Shown here: piece by piece, positions 28,287 to 36,740 of the stretch
How positions within the stretch are numbered: position 1 is the first letter of the stretch
Layout of the letters: the number at the start of each line of letters is the position of its first letter
Assembly (NCBI GenBank): GCA_029838195.1
Contig: JALGVJ010000002.1
Location: forward strand, 62,001 to 126,000
Reading direction: 5' to 3'
Length of the DNA stretch: 64,000 nucleotides
Source of the DNA: Promethearchaeota archaeon
GTDB lineage: Archaea > Asgardarchaeota > Lokiarchaeia > Sigyniarchaeales > SOKP01
The notes under the pieces: generated by a model
Seen by the model: only the letters and a program-made list of their open reading frames with translations
Databases searched by the model: none
Told to the model about the DNA's origin: nothing
Position numbers and translations under genes: made by a program

Positions 28287-28347
28287 GCAAAATGATCGAT
28301 ATCTTATAAAATTTTTGAAGCCGCAAAATGATCGATATCTTATAAAA
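28287..28347. repeat. duplicated 25-bp promoter/operator element
   Basis: A 25-base sequence beginning gcaaaatgatcgatatctt is repeated exactly at 28287-28311 and 28323-28347, a period of 36 bases. Each copy ends in a TATA-like ttataaaa and contains the palindromes atcgat and gatatc. The second copy lies 33 bases before the Lrp-type start at 28380, a normal TATA distance. A further short inverted repeat (atatg-tc-catat) sits at 28275-28286. Two copies only, so this is not a CRISPR array. Confidence 0.72.
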
Positions 28348-28379
28348 AATAAAAAAATTAGAAAATTAGGCCATAAAGA

Positions 28380-28883
28380 ATGGTAACAGAAGTTTTAAAA
28401 ATTGATGAGGTAGATAAAAAAATCATTCAAATTGTTCAAGAACAACCTCATCTCACTCATACAGAAATTGCTTCACGGGTAAATCGTTCTCAGCCCACTG
28501 TTGGAATGCGTATTAAAAGATTAGAGGAGACGGGTGTTTTAAAATATCAAGCCGGAATAAATATTAAATCGACGGAATTATATTATGCGAGAGTAGAAAT
28601 TGAAACAAATCATCCTGATATATTTTTAAAGAAAATTAGCACGTGTCCTTTCATGTTAAATGCTTTTAAACTAAATGGTGTTAAAAATTTAAGTATCATA
28701 ATCGCAAGTTTCAATCTTGAAAATTTAGATAAGATCGTAAATTACCATTTTCGAAATAATCCCGATGTCATATCCTTAAGATACGACATTATCGTGGATG
28801 TCTTACGTGATTTTGTTTTACCTTTTAATTTTACCCTAGATCATTGTGAATGCCCATTAAAAAGCAATTGTCTTAATCCTTGA
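28380..28883 (+). CDS. Lrp/AsnC-type regulator with Cys-rich C-terminus
   Basis: A 167-aa regulator with an N-terminal helix-turn-helix (VDKKIIQIVQEQPHLTHTEI, then VNRSQPTVGMRIKRLEETG) and a RAM-like second domain with weaker conservation. The last residues include HCECPLKSNC, three cysteines plus a His that could bind metal or a cluster, which is unusual for Lrp proteins. The gene is divergent from the ArsR-GTPase operon and preceded by the duplicated element at 28287. Confidence 0.82.
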   Translation: MVTEVLKIDEVDKKIIQIVQEQPHLTHTEIASRVNRSQPTVGMRIKRLEETGVLKYQAGINIKSTELYYARVEIETNHPDIFLKKISTCPFMLNAFKLNGVKNLSIIIASFNLENLDKIVNYHFRNNPDVISLRYDIIVDVLRDFVLPFNFTLDHCECPLKSNCLNP

Positions 28884-28962
28884 ACGGGCAAATTTTAGTT
28901 AGACACTAAAAAATATCAAATCATCAATTTTTTTCCATTAAAATTAATATTATTGTGGTAAC

Positions 28963-28976
28963 GGGGAAAAGACCCC
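28963..28976. other. small GC hairpin in an AT-rich gap
   Basis: The sequence gggg-aaaaga-cccc can form a four-pair stem, conspicuous in this AT-rich gap. A second inverted repeat (cgattt/aaatcg) follows about 13 bases later. They could mark the 3' end of the Lrp-type transcript. No function can be assigned. Confidence 0.25.
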
Positions 28977-29137
28977 TTATATCAAAATCGATTTTATGAA
29001 TTGAAATCGTTAATTTATTTTATCTAAAAATGCATGAATTAATACTTTATATAGGAAAAAAAAGCGAGTATTATTAAAAGAGAAAATGTTAAAAAAATAA
29101 TAAATTATTGAATAATACTCTATTTTCGAAGGCAATT

Positions 29138-29788
29138 TTAGAAGTTTTGGGCAACCCATTCTTCAAATTTTATTTTTCTCAACTGTTCTGCCCATAGAGA
29201 TTTAATGTTTGGAACATTTGGAAGTAAATTTTCTTCCTTGAGGAAGTCGTGAAGTTTTTCCATGGTTTTTTCTAACAATATTTCTTGTAAGGGAACATTA
29301 AATTTCGAAAATAATTTTAATTTTGCATCAATTTCCTTTTTGGACTCTTTAATTATTTTTATCCAATTTTTTGCTAATATTGTAGTAATCTCCTCAATGT
29401 CTCGAATTTGTTCCATGAAAAAAATGGGAAACGTGAGGTGATATTTCGACCCTTCCTTTTTTATTAATTTATACCATTCCAAAATTAATAAATGATTTTC
29501 GATCGTTTCTCTTGTCCATTGAAATTTCACGTTAGGAATGAATTCTTCGGCAGATACCAATAAGGGGGCAGGAGAAAAATTTAGATGCTCATGGATCTCT
29601 TCCATGGAACTTACTCCATTTTTAGCCAAATAAATTAATATTTCTCTCCTAACCTTATTTTCTAAGATCCAGGGTATTTCTCCCTCATCCCACGGCTTTC
29701 CCTTATCAAAATCAAACCATGGCTGGATTTCATCGACCCGAATATTTCCAACAAAACGAAATTGATTATATTTGCTGGTTTCTTTCAT
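29138..29788 (-). CDS. winged-helix (ArsR-like) domain protein
   Basis: A 216-aa protein. A winged-helix region starts near residue 40 (ILENKVRREILIYLAKNGVSSMEEIHEHL) and continues to LILEWYKLIKKEGSKYHLTFPIFF. The C-terminal ~100 residues are helical and might be a dimerisation or sensor region. The N-terminal W-rich start (EIQPWFDFDKGKPWDEGEIPW) is distinctive. It follows the peroxiredoxin by 44 bases on the same strand and may be the last gene of the suf-peroxiredoxin transcript. Confidence 0.68.
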   Translation of the reverse strand: MKETSKYNQFRFVGNIRVDEIQPWFDFDKGKPWDEGEIPWILENKVRREILIYLAKNGVSSMEEIHEHLNFSPAPLLVSAEEFIPNVKFQWTRETIENHLLILEWYKLIKKEGSKYHLTFPIFFMEQIRDIEEITTILAKNWIKIIKESKKEIDAKLKLFSKFNVPLQEILLEKTMEKLHDFLKEENLLPNVPNIKSLWAEQLRKIKFEEWVAQNF

Positions 29789-29832
29789 AGCATGTTTATT
29801 TTAAGCTAAAAAAAATATAATTATCTGATTTT

Positions 29833-30345
29833 TTACAGCACTTCAAGAATTGCATCAATATCTAACCAGCCCTTTTTGGCATGAATGATCTTACCCTTTT
29901 CATCAATGACAAATTGGCCTGGTTCTTGTTTTTCATAACCCTCATATTCTCCATGCTCAATTCCAAGCTTTTTAGCCTCTTTTAACCGCTTGGGAACTTT
30001 CGCAATGGTCTTAATCCCCATCATGCCTAAGCCATACTGTGTATAAAGCTCTTCTTTTGGAGAAAAAATAACGGGAAAATCCACATTTCTCTCTTCAATA
30101 AATTTACGTGCCACCTTTTCTCCAGATTGCGTAACGTATAATATCGTTGCTCCTTTATTTTTTATCTCATCTTGGCGTTCTAATAAAATATTCCAGTCCA
30201 TTTGGCAGATTGGACATCCAAAATATCTCGAAAAGATCAAAACTATCTTTTTATTTCCAATTAATTTTTCCAAGTCCACTAGTCCCTTGTTATAGGAAGT
30301 CAATTTAAACCGGGGAGCATCGGCTCCCTCTTTTATATCTCCCAT
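29833..30345 (-). CDS. peroxiredoxin-like (AhpC/TSA family) protein
   Basis: A 170-aa thioredoxin-fold protein. The strand VLIFSRYFGCPICQMDW carries a CxxC at the peroxidatic-cysteine position (about residues 43-46). The C-terminal strand GQFVIDEKGKIIHAKKG is typical of AhpC/TSA proteins. It resembles the peroxiredoxin-like 2 group, which often has CPxC. It would reduce peroxides or act as a thiol oxidoreductase in the cytosol. It sits 61 bases downstream of SufB, consistent with protecting Fe-S assembly from oxidants. Confidence 0.85.
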   Translation of the reverse strand: MGDIKEGADAPRFKLTSYNKGLVDLEKLIGNKKIVLIFSRYFGCPICQMDWNILLERQDEIKNKGATILYVTQSGEKVARKFIEERNVDFPVIFSPKEELYTQYGLGMMGIKTIAKVPKRLKEAKKLGIEHGEYEGYEKQEPGQFVIDEKGKIIHAKKGWLDIDAILEVL

Positions 30346-30406
30346 CGATTCATCACGTGTCTCTTCTTATATTTTATTTTAAATTATATTAATTAAAAAT
30401 TCATGA

Positions 30407-31387
30407 TTATTTAAATGGATTTTGAGTTTCTTCCTCTAACATGGCTTCCACTAACACATCCGTAGCTTCCGCTTCAGTTAGCCCCCTAGCCATGAGTTCA
30501 TTTAACCATTTCTCGGGAAATCTCCCTAAAGAAGCTTCGTGAGATACGCTCGAAGTCGGGTCTATCGCTCGAATGAAAGGACGAGCCCTACATTTTGAGC
30601 CTTTTCCTAACACGATCTCACTGCATTCCACGTGCCCATTACAATAGGGTGCATTAGCTTCCGTGATTCCCTGCATGAGCACCTCTCCTCCATCCTTAGC
30701 GGCAGCTTTCATTTTTATTACACTTCGTGCTTTTATTCCTTCAAGGAAAATTGCATCCCGAATTCGTATGGAATCATTTTTGGTTTTTCCAAAAGCTTTT
30801 ATGTTAGATCGAATGATTGAATTTTCCATTGCATAGATATCAATGTTTATTTTTACTTTACCCGTAGTACCCCGTGTCAATGTGAAATTATTTTCAAAAA
30901 CACTATTTTCTCCCACGTACATGTAGGCCACTGGCGCTACTAATGCACCACTTTTCTCGCCATGATAATGCGTTTCACTATATGTGAAATCACAGTTGTT
31001 TCCAATGTAAAAATGACCAAACATCTTGTGAATTAACCCATCTGCATTAGGAAAACTACAATGTGCTTGAATAATGACCTTTGTATTATCCTCTGCAATA
31101 ATTCGGGGGAAAATCTCTTGAATCCCCGATTCTTTTTGAACACCGAAGCATAAATGAACGGGATCCTCAAGCTTAGTTCCTTCCTTTATGATCACGTCAG
31201 CAACAATTCCATTTTCTATTTCTCTTCCTTTTAATATGATCCCATCTACTTGTTCCATGGCCCGAATCCTGTTAAAATCTAATAATAATTTAGCTCCCCT
31301 CCCATGTCCGGGCATAAAATCCCTAATATCAATGTTATAATCTTCTAAACTTTCTAATATCTTTTCTGGATATTCCGAATTTGACAT
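30407..31387 (-). CDS. SufB/SufD-family Fe-S scaffold (minimal SmsB-like)
   Basis: A 326-aa protein of the SufBD beta-helix family, shorter than bacterial SufB (about 470 aa). The C-terminal core shows DAIFLEGIKARSVIKMKAAAKD, YCNGHVECSEIVLGKGSKCRARPFI, SSVSHEASLGRFPEKWLNELMARGL and EEAMLEE-like end segments. Cysteines in YCNGHVEC and SKC are candidate cluster ligands. It overlaps SufC by one base (TAATG), forming the two-gene scaffold/ATPase unit described for minimal archaeal SUF-like systems. It assembles Fe-S clusters in the cytosol. Confidence 0.88.
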   Translation of the reverse strand: MSNSEYPEKILESLEDYNIDIRDFMPGHGRGAKLLLDFNRIRAMEQVDGIILKGREIENGIVADVIIKEGTKLEDPVHLCFGVQKESGIQEIFPRIIAEDNTKVIIQAHCSFPNADGLIHKMFGHFYIGNNCDFTYSETHYHGEKSGALVAPVAYMYVGENSVFENNFTLTRGTTGKVKINIDIYAMENSIIRSNIKAFGKTKNDSIRIRDAIFLEGIKARSVIKMKAAAKDGGEVLMQGITEANAPYCNGHVECSEIVLGKGSKCRARPFIRAIDPTSSVSHEASLGRFPEKWLNELMARGLTEAEATDVLVEAMLEEETQNPFK

Positions 31388-32184
31388 TAGTCTCCTTCCT
31401 CACTAAAGATTTTCTCAATATAATCATCTGAAAAACATTTCTCTCCATTTTTGGATAAGGTGCGTTTGCAAAACTCTTTAAGACCCGCTTTCTTGCAATA
31501 ATGGAGCATTACTTTTGGAAACTCATCCGTGATAAGCGCATCTCCGTACCACAATAACGTGCCATAATCTGCTACTATGCCAATATCCTCTCGATGCGTG
31601 ATTAATAATATTGTCATGTTAAGTTCTTTTATCTTATTGAAAATCCTCAAAAAATCTTCCACGATAATAAAATCAAGCCCGGAATCAGGCTCATCTAAAA
31701 TTATCAAATGGGGACGCATGGCTATGGTAGCTGCTAATTCAATGCGCTTTCTCTCTCCTCCACTTAGAGTTTCGTCGATTTTCCTTGATAAATATTTCTC
31801 TGGCTCTAAAGAAACGATTTCTAATGCTTCTCTTACCCGTTCTTCGCAATTTGTTTTCTCGCGAATCCCTAATGAAATGTACTTTTCCACGGATAGCCCA
31901 TCTATCCTTGCAGGTTCTTGCCAAGCCAGAGTAATCCCTAATTGAGCCCGCTCCGTGACATTTAAATGTGTAATGTCCTTGCCATTAAATAGTATTTTAC
32001 CCCGTAATATCTTATGCGAATCTAATCCCATGATAGCATAGGCTAACGTGCTTTTTCCTGAACCATTGGGGCCAATTATGGCATGAATCGTGCCCTCTTT
32101 CACGCCAAAGGATACATCATTTACGATGACGCATTTTCCATCTAAGGTGGGGATTGTCACGTTTTGCAGTTCTAATAGATACAT
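31387..32184 (-). CDS. sufC: SufC-type ABC ATPase
   Basis: A 265-aa ABC ATPase that powers Fe-S assembly on the SufB-like partner. Walker A is GPNGSGKST (about residues 38-46), the Q-loop lies in LAWQEPARI, the signature is LSGGERKRIELA, and Walker B is LIILDEPDSGLD. The DSGLD and ITHRED residues are SufC hallmarks. An additional C-terminal Cys pattern (CKKAGLKEFCKRTLSKNGEKC) is present. It is the first gene of the operon and is preceded by a perfect palindrome at 32277. Confidence 0.93.
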   Translation of the reverse strand: MYLLELQNVTIPTLDGKCVIVNDVSFGVKEGTIHAIIGPNGSGKSTLAYAIMGLDSHKILRGKILFNGKDITHLNVTERAQLGITLAWQEPARIDGLSVEKYISLGIREKTNCEERVREALEIVSLEPEKYLSRKIDETLSGGERKRIELAATIAMRPHLIILDEPDSGLDFIIVEDFLRIFNKIKELNMTILLITHREDIGIVADYGTLLWYGDALITDEFPKVMLHYCKKAGLKEFCKRTLSKNGEKCFSDDYIEKIFSEEGD

Positions 32185-32276
32185 GGATGGTCTATTTTCT
32201 TTTTTTCTAAATTCATCTCTATCTCATTTATTCAAGCTATATAATATTTTTTTTAAAGAAAACTTATTGTTCTCCA

Positions 32277-32294
32277 TTTATCTATATAGATAAA
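32277..32294. promoter_or_regulatory. perfect 18-bp palindrome upstream of sufC
   Basis: The sequence tttatctatatagataaa equals its own reverse complement over all 18 bases. It lies 93-110 bases before the sufC start and contains a TATA-like core (tatata). Position and symmetry suggest an operator for a homodimeric repressor of the suf operon that blocks TATA recognition. The divergent PAC2 gene starts 229 bases away on the other side. Confidence 0.6.
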
Positions 32295-32466
32295 AAAAGC
32301 CTTCCAAAAGTCTTAAAAATGATACAATCAGCTCAAATTCGCACATCTTTTCTCCATTTTCCTCTTCGCTGTTAATTTCATGACCATTTAAATCAGCTCT
32401 TTCTTATTATTCTAAGTTTTCTCTCTCATTACAAGATATAATTAAAATCTTTAAATTAAGAGAACT

Positions 32467-32476
32467 CTATATACTT
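32467..32476 (+). promoter_or_regulatory. TATA-like box of the first PAC2 gene
   Basis: The segment ctatatactt lies about 50 bases before the ATG at 32523. Transcription would begin near 32500, just ahead of the weak purine site gagag. Confidence 0.4.
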
Positions 32477-32522
32477 ACATGAAAAATCATGTTAAAAAGA
32501 AAAATTAATTGAGAGTTAAAAA

Positions 32523-33314
32523 ATGGTCAAAAAAGAATATGTTAGTAAAAAAGGAGAAAAGTCTGCGGTAATTATCGAGGATCTGACCTTACAGATTAAA
32601 GAAGGACCAACTATCATACTGGGATTCGCAGGAATCGGATTAATCGGCCCCATAATCTGTAATACCCTTGTAGAGCAAATCCCGGATATTAAAGAAATAG
32701 GATTTGTAACAAGTGAATTACTTCCCCCCATCGCCATCTTCTATGATGGAGTATTAAAACATCCTTTTAGGATTTATTATTCTCCCATGTATAACCTCAT
32801 CGTGGGAATTTGTGAAGTTCCTTTTCAAACACCGAGCGCTTATACGGACTTAGCTAAAACCATTTGTAATTGGGCTTTGTCTGAAGATGTACAAGCGAAA
32901 GAAGTGGTAATTTTTCAAGGAATTCCTCAGAAAGCAATTATTGATGACTTTCCTGTATTCTATGCGGCTGAAGATGATTTAGAAGATCGATTTAAAGATC
33001 TTAACGTTGAAAAAATTTCACGAGGCATCATTAATGGCCCGGAAGCGACTATTATCAACGAAATCCTCACAAATCGCTTACAAGCAATTACCTTATTTAC
33101 ATACGTGTATCAAATTCCCACGCCCGAAGCCGCCGCAGCAATCATTGACGTGTTAAATAAATTATACGATTTAAACATTACCACATCAAAACTCATTGAA
33201 GAAGGAAAAGAGATCAAGGCAAAAATGCTTGAATTAGCCCAGAAAGCACAAGAATATCAGAGACAACAGTTAGGGTCTCCAGAATCTAAAGGATACACGC
33301 AATATTATCAATGA
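32523..33314 (+). CDS. PAC2-family protein (proteasome assembly chaperone-like) 1
   Basis: A 263-aa PAC2-fold protein (COG1938/COG2047 group) related to archaeal PbaA/PbaB and eukaryotic Pba1-Pba2. Family signatures are IILGFAGIGLIGPIICNTLV, ELLPPIAIFYDG and PTPEAAAAIIDVLNKLYDL. The helical tail is rich in Gln/Lys and ends ...QYYQ, so the last three residues (Tyr-Tyr-Gln) fit the Hb-Y-X motif used to dock on proteasome alpha rings. It is a tandem paralogue of the next gene. Its own promoter suggests independent transcription. Confidence 0.88.
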   Translation: MVKKEYVSKKGEKSAVIIEDLTLQIKEGPTIILGFAGIGLIGPIICNTLVEQIPDIKEIGFVTSELLPPIAIFYDGVLKHPFRIYYSPMYNLIVGICEVPFQTPSAYTDLAKTICNWALSEDVQAKEVVIFQGIPQKAIIDDFPVFYAAEDDLEDRFKDLNVEKISRGIINGPEATIINEILTNRLQAITLFTYVYQIPTPEAAAAIIDVLNKLYDLNITTSKLIEEGKEIKAKMLELAQKAQEYQRQQLGSPESKGYTQYYQ

Positions 33315-33440
33315 AAAGAAAAGAAAATGATTTATATAAACTCAACATGAATCATCAAAAATCTACTAACTAAATAAGAAAATCTTGTAAGCCTTAAAGA
33401 TATTATATGAATTAAATTAATTTTAATACGAGAATTAATA

Positions 33441-33450
33441 TTTATACCTT
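33441..33450 (+). promoter_or_regulatory. TATA-like box of the second PAC2 gene
   Basis: The segment tttatacctt lies 56-65 bases before the second PAC2 start, in a position equivalent to the box of the first paralogue. It implies that the two copies are separately expressed. Confidence 0.4.
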
Positions 33451-33505
33451 ATATTATAAAGTGTTAATAGAAAAAAAATTCAAAATGAAAGCGTGAAAAA
33501 TTCAA

Positions 33506-34300
33506 ATGGTTAAAAAAGAATACATTTGCGATGCTGGAAAAAATAGCAAGGTGGTAATTGAAGATTTTTCAGTACAGATAAAGGAGGGTGCTACATTAAT
33601 TGTAGGCTTTGCAGGTATTGGTCTAATAGGACCTATTGTGTGTAACTCCTTAATTGATCAAATTCCCGATATTAAAGAAATAGGATTTATTACGAGCGAA
33701 TACCTTCCTCCGATTGCAATTTTTTATGAAGGTATTCTCAAGCATCCTTTTAGGATCTATTATTCTCCGATGTATAACCTCATCGTTGGAGTTTGTGAGG
33801 TTCCGTTTCAAATTTTTTCTGCTTATAATGATTTATCGCGAACGATTTGTAATTGGGCTCTCTCTGAAGATGTACGGGCAAAAGAAATAATTGTTTTCCA
33901 AGGTATTCCTCAGCGAGGAATTATTGATGATTATCCCGTTTATTATGCGGCTGAAGAAGAGATGGTTGAGGTGTTAGAGAAACACGGTCTTGAAAAAGTC
34001 GATAAAGGTGTAATTATAGGCCCAGAAGCTACCTTAATTAATGAAGCTCTCACTAATCGACTTAAATCTTACGCTCTTTTTACTCCCGTCTTAGAGATTC
34101 CCACGCCTGAAGGAGCTGCGGCAATCATTGAAGTGTTAAATTCTATTTATGGATTAAATATTGATACTTCCAAGTTAATAGAAGAAGGAAAAGAAATTAA
34201 AGCAAAAATGTTGGAACTTGCGGAGAAAGCTAAGGAATATCAAGCACAGCAATTGGGGTCAGCTAGAGAGAGTCAAGGTTACACGCAATATTATCAATGA
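33506..34300 (+). CDS. PAC2-family protein (proteasome assembly chaperone-like) 2
   Basis: A 264-aa tandem paralogue of the gene at 32523, very similar along its whole length (both start MVKKEY, share GFAGIGLIGPI, LPPIAIFYEG, HPFRIYYSPMYNLIVG). The middle is less similar (EEEMVEVLEKHGLEKVDKG). The C-terminal tail is again a Lys/Gln-rich helix ending QYYQ, so the Hb-Y-X-like terminus is conserved although the linker has diverged, which argues for function. The two may form a heterodimer like Pba1-Pba2 (inferred). A run of nine T residues follows at 34312. Confidence 0.88.
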   Translation: MVKKEYICDAGKNSKVVIEDFSVQIKEGATLIVGFAGIGLIGPIVCNSLIDQIPDIKEIGFITSEYLPPIAIFYEGILKHPFRIYYSPMYNLIVGVCEVPFQIFSAYNDLSRTICNWALSEDVRAKEIIVFQGIPQRGIIDDYPVYYAAEEEMVEVLEKHGLEKVDKGVIIGPEATLINEALTNRLKSYALFTPVLEIPTPEGAAAIIEVLNSIYGLNIDTSKLIEEGKEIKAKMLELAEKAKEYQAQQLGSARESQGYTQYYQ

Positions 34301-34311
34301 ATCTTACATGA

Positions 34312-34320
34312 TTTTTTTTT
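34312..34320 (+). terminator. U-rich terminator after the PAC2 pair
   Basis: Nine consecutive T residues begin 12 bases after the second PAC2 stop, matching archaeal U-tract termination. Confidence 0.5.
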
Positions 34321-34343
34321 GATTCCTAATTTCTAGTTTTTCA

Positions 34344-34486
34344 ATTTTAATAAATCATTTATCATGTAAAAGGATAAACACATCCTTTAGGAACAAATAT
34401 TTGATTTTATTTTTTTAAAATCAATGATTAAAAGATTCAAATAGAAGAAGCAGTCAAAAACGAGACCAACCAAGTATTAACTGGAT
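34344..34486 (+). repeat. degenerate copy of the ferredoxin leader region
   Basis: This segment matches 36741-36912, the region directly upstream of the polyferredoxin gene. Shared blocks include aataaatcatttatcatgta, aggaacaaatatttgatt, gattaaaagattcaaataga and caaccaagtattaactggat. The other copy carries about 30 extra bases in the middle. Resemblance continues slightly past the repeat: an ATG followed by a-t-rich codons ending aaaaatttat, then it fades. No ferredoxin follows here, so this is a remnant copy. Confidence 0.85.
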
Positions 34487-34650
34487 GAATTATCATGTTC
34501 ATTTAAATAAAAATTTATTTTTTTAGTGTTTATTTCGTTCTCAACAGTGTTTTTTAAATAAGAGATGGGTTTTTTCTATATCAAATTAAAATAAATTCAT
34601 AATGAATAATTTAGTTAAAGAAAGGAAAAAAAAGATTTTGAGTGAAAATT

Positions 34651-35988
34651 TCATTTCTTTTCCCAATCAAAATCAAGAGTTATTAATTTTTTAGTATAAA
34701 TATATGCAATGATTAAAATTAAGGAACAAATCGGACCCCAAATATAATATCCAATAGGATTTTCATAACTTCCAATGGACGGTAAGGATAAAATGAAACC
34801 TAAAACCATTATTCCAAATGCTTGAAATATATTTAAAAGTATGCTTGGAAATCCTTTATAAATCCCCGCTAATAATTCTCCCGTTCTTTTTTGCTCATCT
34901 TCTGCAAGGTCAGGATTGTAAATTGTCGGAAAGAGATACCAACCCCCCATTATTGCTGTAATTCCGAGCACAAAAATTAATCCAAAAATTATATTTAATG
35001 GCGGACTTAATGGAATTAATCCAATTAAAGATAAGGGAAGCCATATCATTGCGTAAAGGAAAAGGAGCAAGAGAGTGGGTTTCTTTCCATTTTTTTCAAT
35101 TAATCGTCTCCATAACGAAAAGAAAAAAAGTGTTCCTAAAAGTAGAACAAGTGCGGCAATGAGATATTCTATCATACCAAATTTTAAAATAGTTTCGATA
35201 TAAATCAATAAAATTGAGCCTAGCATTATCCAAGCGAAGGAGGCTATGCCTTGCATCAAAGTCACTAGTATATAATTCTTGTGCTTTAAAATCCTTTTTA
35301 AATGTGTGATGTAATTTGATTTTATTTCATGATAAGGTTCCGTTGGTATGAGTACTACGGCAAGATAATAAAATGCTACTAAAAGAATAGCAAGAAAAAG
35401 TACAGTCCAAAGAAAATCAGATGGAATTACATCCGGATTTGCTACGATTTTCTTTCTAGCTTCTGTCAAAACAACAAATGTGAAAATAAGCATGATACCT
35501 TGTCCTATCATTTTAAAAACATTTAATATATGAGAGAGTTTCGGTCGTTCTTCTACAGAGAAAAGTTCAGGGATCCATGCACCGTGGACTGTAGAAAACC
35601 CTACAGAAAATTGAAGTGCCACGTCCCATATTAAAAGCCAAATGAAAAGAGTAGTTTCGCTTGGGTTTTTTAACACCAAATTGGGTAAAAGGACAAAGAT
35701 AAAAGCTATTGCTGTTAAAGGCGCAAAAATAAGCAAATAGGGTTTCCTTCGACCAATCCGAGTATATTTACCATCACTTATCCAACCCAAAAAAAATTGC
35801 GAGGAGGCAATCGAAAGATATCCTACACCTGTTGCTATTCCAACCAATGCGGGATTAACATTATATGCTAATGTATAAAGAAATAATATGGAAAATCCAA
35901 TAGTACCCATAACAAGGGTAGACATTATACTTGGGAAGGAGAATATTACCATTAATTTAGTTGAACCAGGTTTTTTCTCATTATTCAT
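34651..35988 (-). CDS. MFS_2/GPH-type transporter
   Basis: A 445-aa membrane protein with about twelve helices. The loop motif after helix 2 (GWISDGKYTRIGRRKPYLLIFAP) matches the D-x-x-x-x-R-x-G-R-R-x-P motif of the MFS_2 / glycoside-pentoside-hexuronide symporter and SLC45-like group, so a sugar or related solute with a cation is likely. It is located between two copies of a leader repeat and next to a transposase relic, so it may have arrived or moved recently. The substrate is unknown. Confidence 0.85.
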   Translation of the reverse strand: MNNEKKPGSTKLMVIFSFPSIMSTLVMGTIGFSILFLYTLAYNVNPALVGIATGVGYLSIASSQFFLGWISDGKYTRIGRRKPYLLIFAPLTAIAFIFVLLPNLVLKNPSETTLFIWLLIWDVALQFSVGFSTVHGAWIPELFSVEERPKLSHILNVFKMIGQGIMLIFTFVVLTEARKKIVANPDVIPSDFLWTVLFLAILLVAFYYLAVVLIPTEPYHEIKSNYITHLKRILKHKNYILVTLMQGIASFAWIMLGSILLIYIETILKFGMIEYLIAALVLLLGTLFFFSLWRRLIEKNGKKPTLLLLFLYAMIWLPLSLIGLIPLSPPLNIIFGLIFVLGITAIMGGWYLFPTIYNPDLAEDEQKRTGELLAGIYKGFPSILLNIFQAFGIMVLGFILSLPSIGSYENPIGYYIWGPICSLILIIAYIYTKKLITLDFDWEKK

Positions 35989-36299
35989 TTCTATCGTAAT
36001 ATTTTTTTAATTGCTTTTAAATAAGAAGAATTATTTTGCTCCAAATTTAAAGATGTGGTTTTAAAATTAAAAGAAAAAAATTACGGATCAAATTATACTT
36101 CCATGTAGGATTTAATGCTTTTTAATCATATTAATCTATTTTATCTAAACATTTATTATTGAAAATAAAACCTTCCAATTTTATGAAAGAAAAATTCCCT
36201 AAAAAATTCTCAAAAAATAAATTAAGATTTTTCATCTTTTTAATATTTTTATCATTCTATACCCTTCTCTCCTTTAATTCCTTCGGTCATGGATTAAAG

Positions 36300-36662
36300 A
36301 AAAATCTCCGTCCAGGTCTTCTTTCGTTAGAACAGCACGAGCTGCTCTGCCGGCTGAATAGTTTTCATGGAGATCATGCGTTTTTCACAGCTGCGAATTT
36401 GAAATGGTTAGCCTTTCATGAAATACAGCGTGAATTCCATTCCAAGGAGGAATCCGGAAAGCATCCCAAAAAGAAGCGGGGGGCAAAAAGAAAAGCACGC
36501 ATTCGTTCTAAAATAGAAGCCGTCTTTGGAATCATGAAGGAAAATTATCATTTCGGTCCTACTCAGGTCCGGGGAGGGTAGATGATCAAGGACGAAATGG
36601 GTTTGAAGGTGAATGCATGGAATCTTTTCCATTTACTATCCCATGTGGAGGGGCTTTTTTAA
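36300..36662 (+). pseudogene. transposase relic (IS4/IS5-like DDE C-terminus) with in-frame TAG
   Basis: The frame encodes a fragment of a DDE transposase C-terminus (GKHPKKKRGAKRKARIRSKI followed by EAVFGIMKE), where RxxIE-VFG-K holds the catalytic Glu. It is interrupted by a TAG at 36579-36581 directly after TQVRGG, yet continues in the same frame as MIKDEMGLKVNAWNLFHLL to a TAA at 36660-36662, which is the expected end of such transposases. The DD part is missing. An AT-rich, hydrophobic open frame back to 36159 is probably not original sequence. The segment is visibly more GC-rich than its surroundings. Confidence 0.75.
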
Positions 36663-36740
36663 GATCGTATCAGTTTAAGGAGATTATTTCATGAAAATTA
36701 ATAAAGAAGGATATTCATTAATTTATCAACAACCTTTTGT

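Noticed and set aside
28287..28347. Possible CRISPR-like direct repeat
   Set aside because: Only two copies with an 11-base gap, no further units and no cas genes; each copy ends in a TATA-like box, so a promoter duplication fits better.
36159..36299. Hydrophobic N-terminal part of the open frame leading into the transposase fragment
   Set aside because: It is AT-rich, low-complexity and unlike any transposase N-terminus; it is probably intergenic sequence that happens to be open.
36579..36581. In-frame TAG read as pyrrolysine
   Set aside because: It lies in a truncated transposase with the catalytic DD part missing. No Pyl genes are visible here, so decay by nonsense mutation is simpler.
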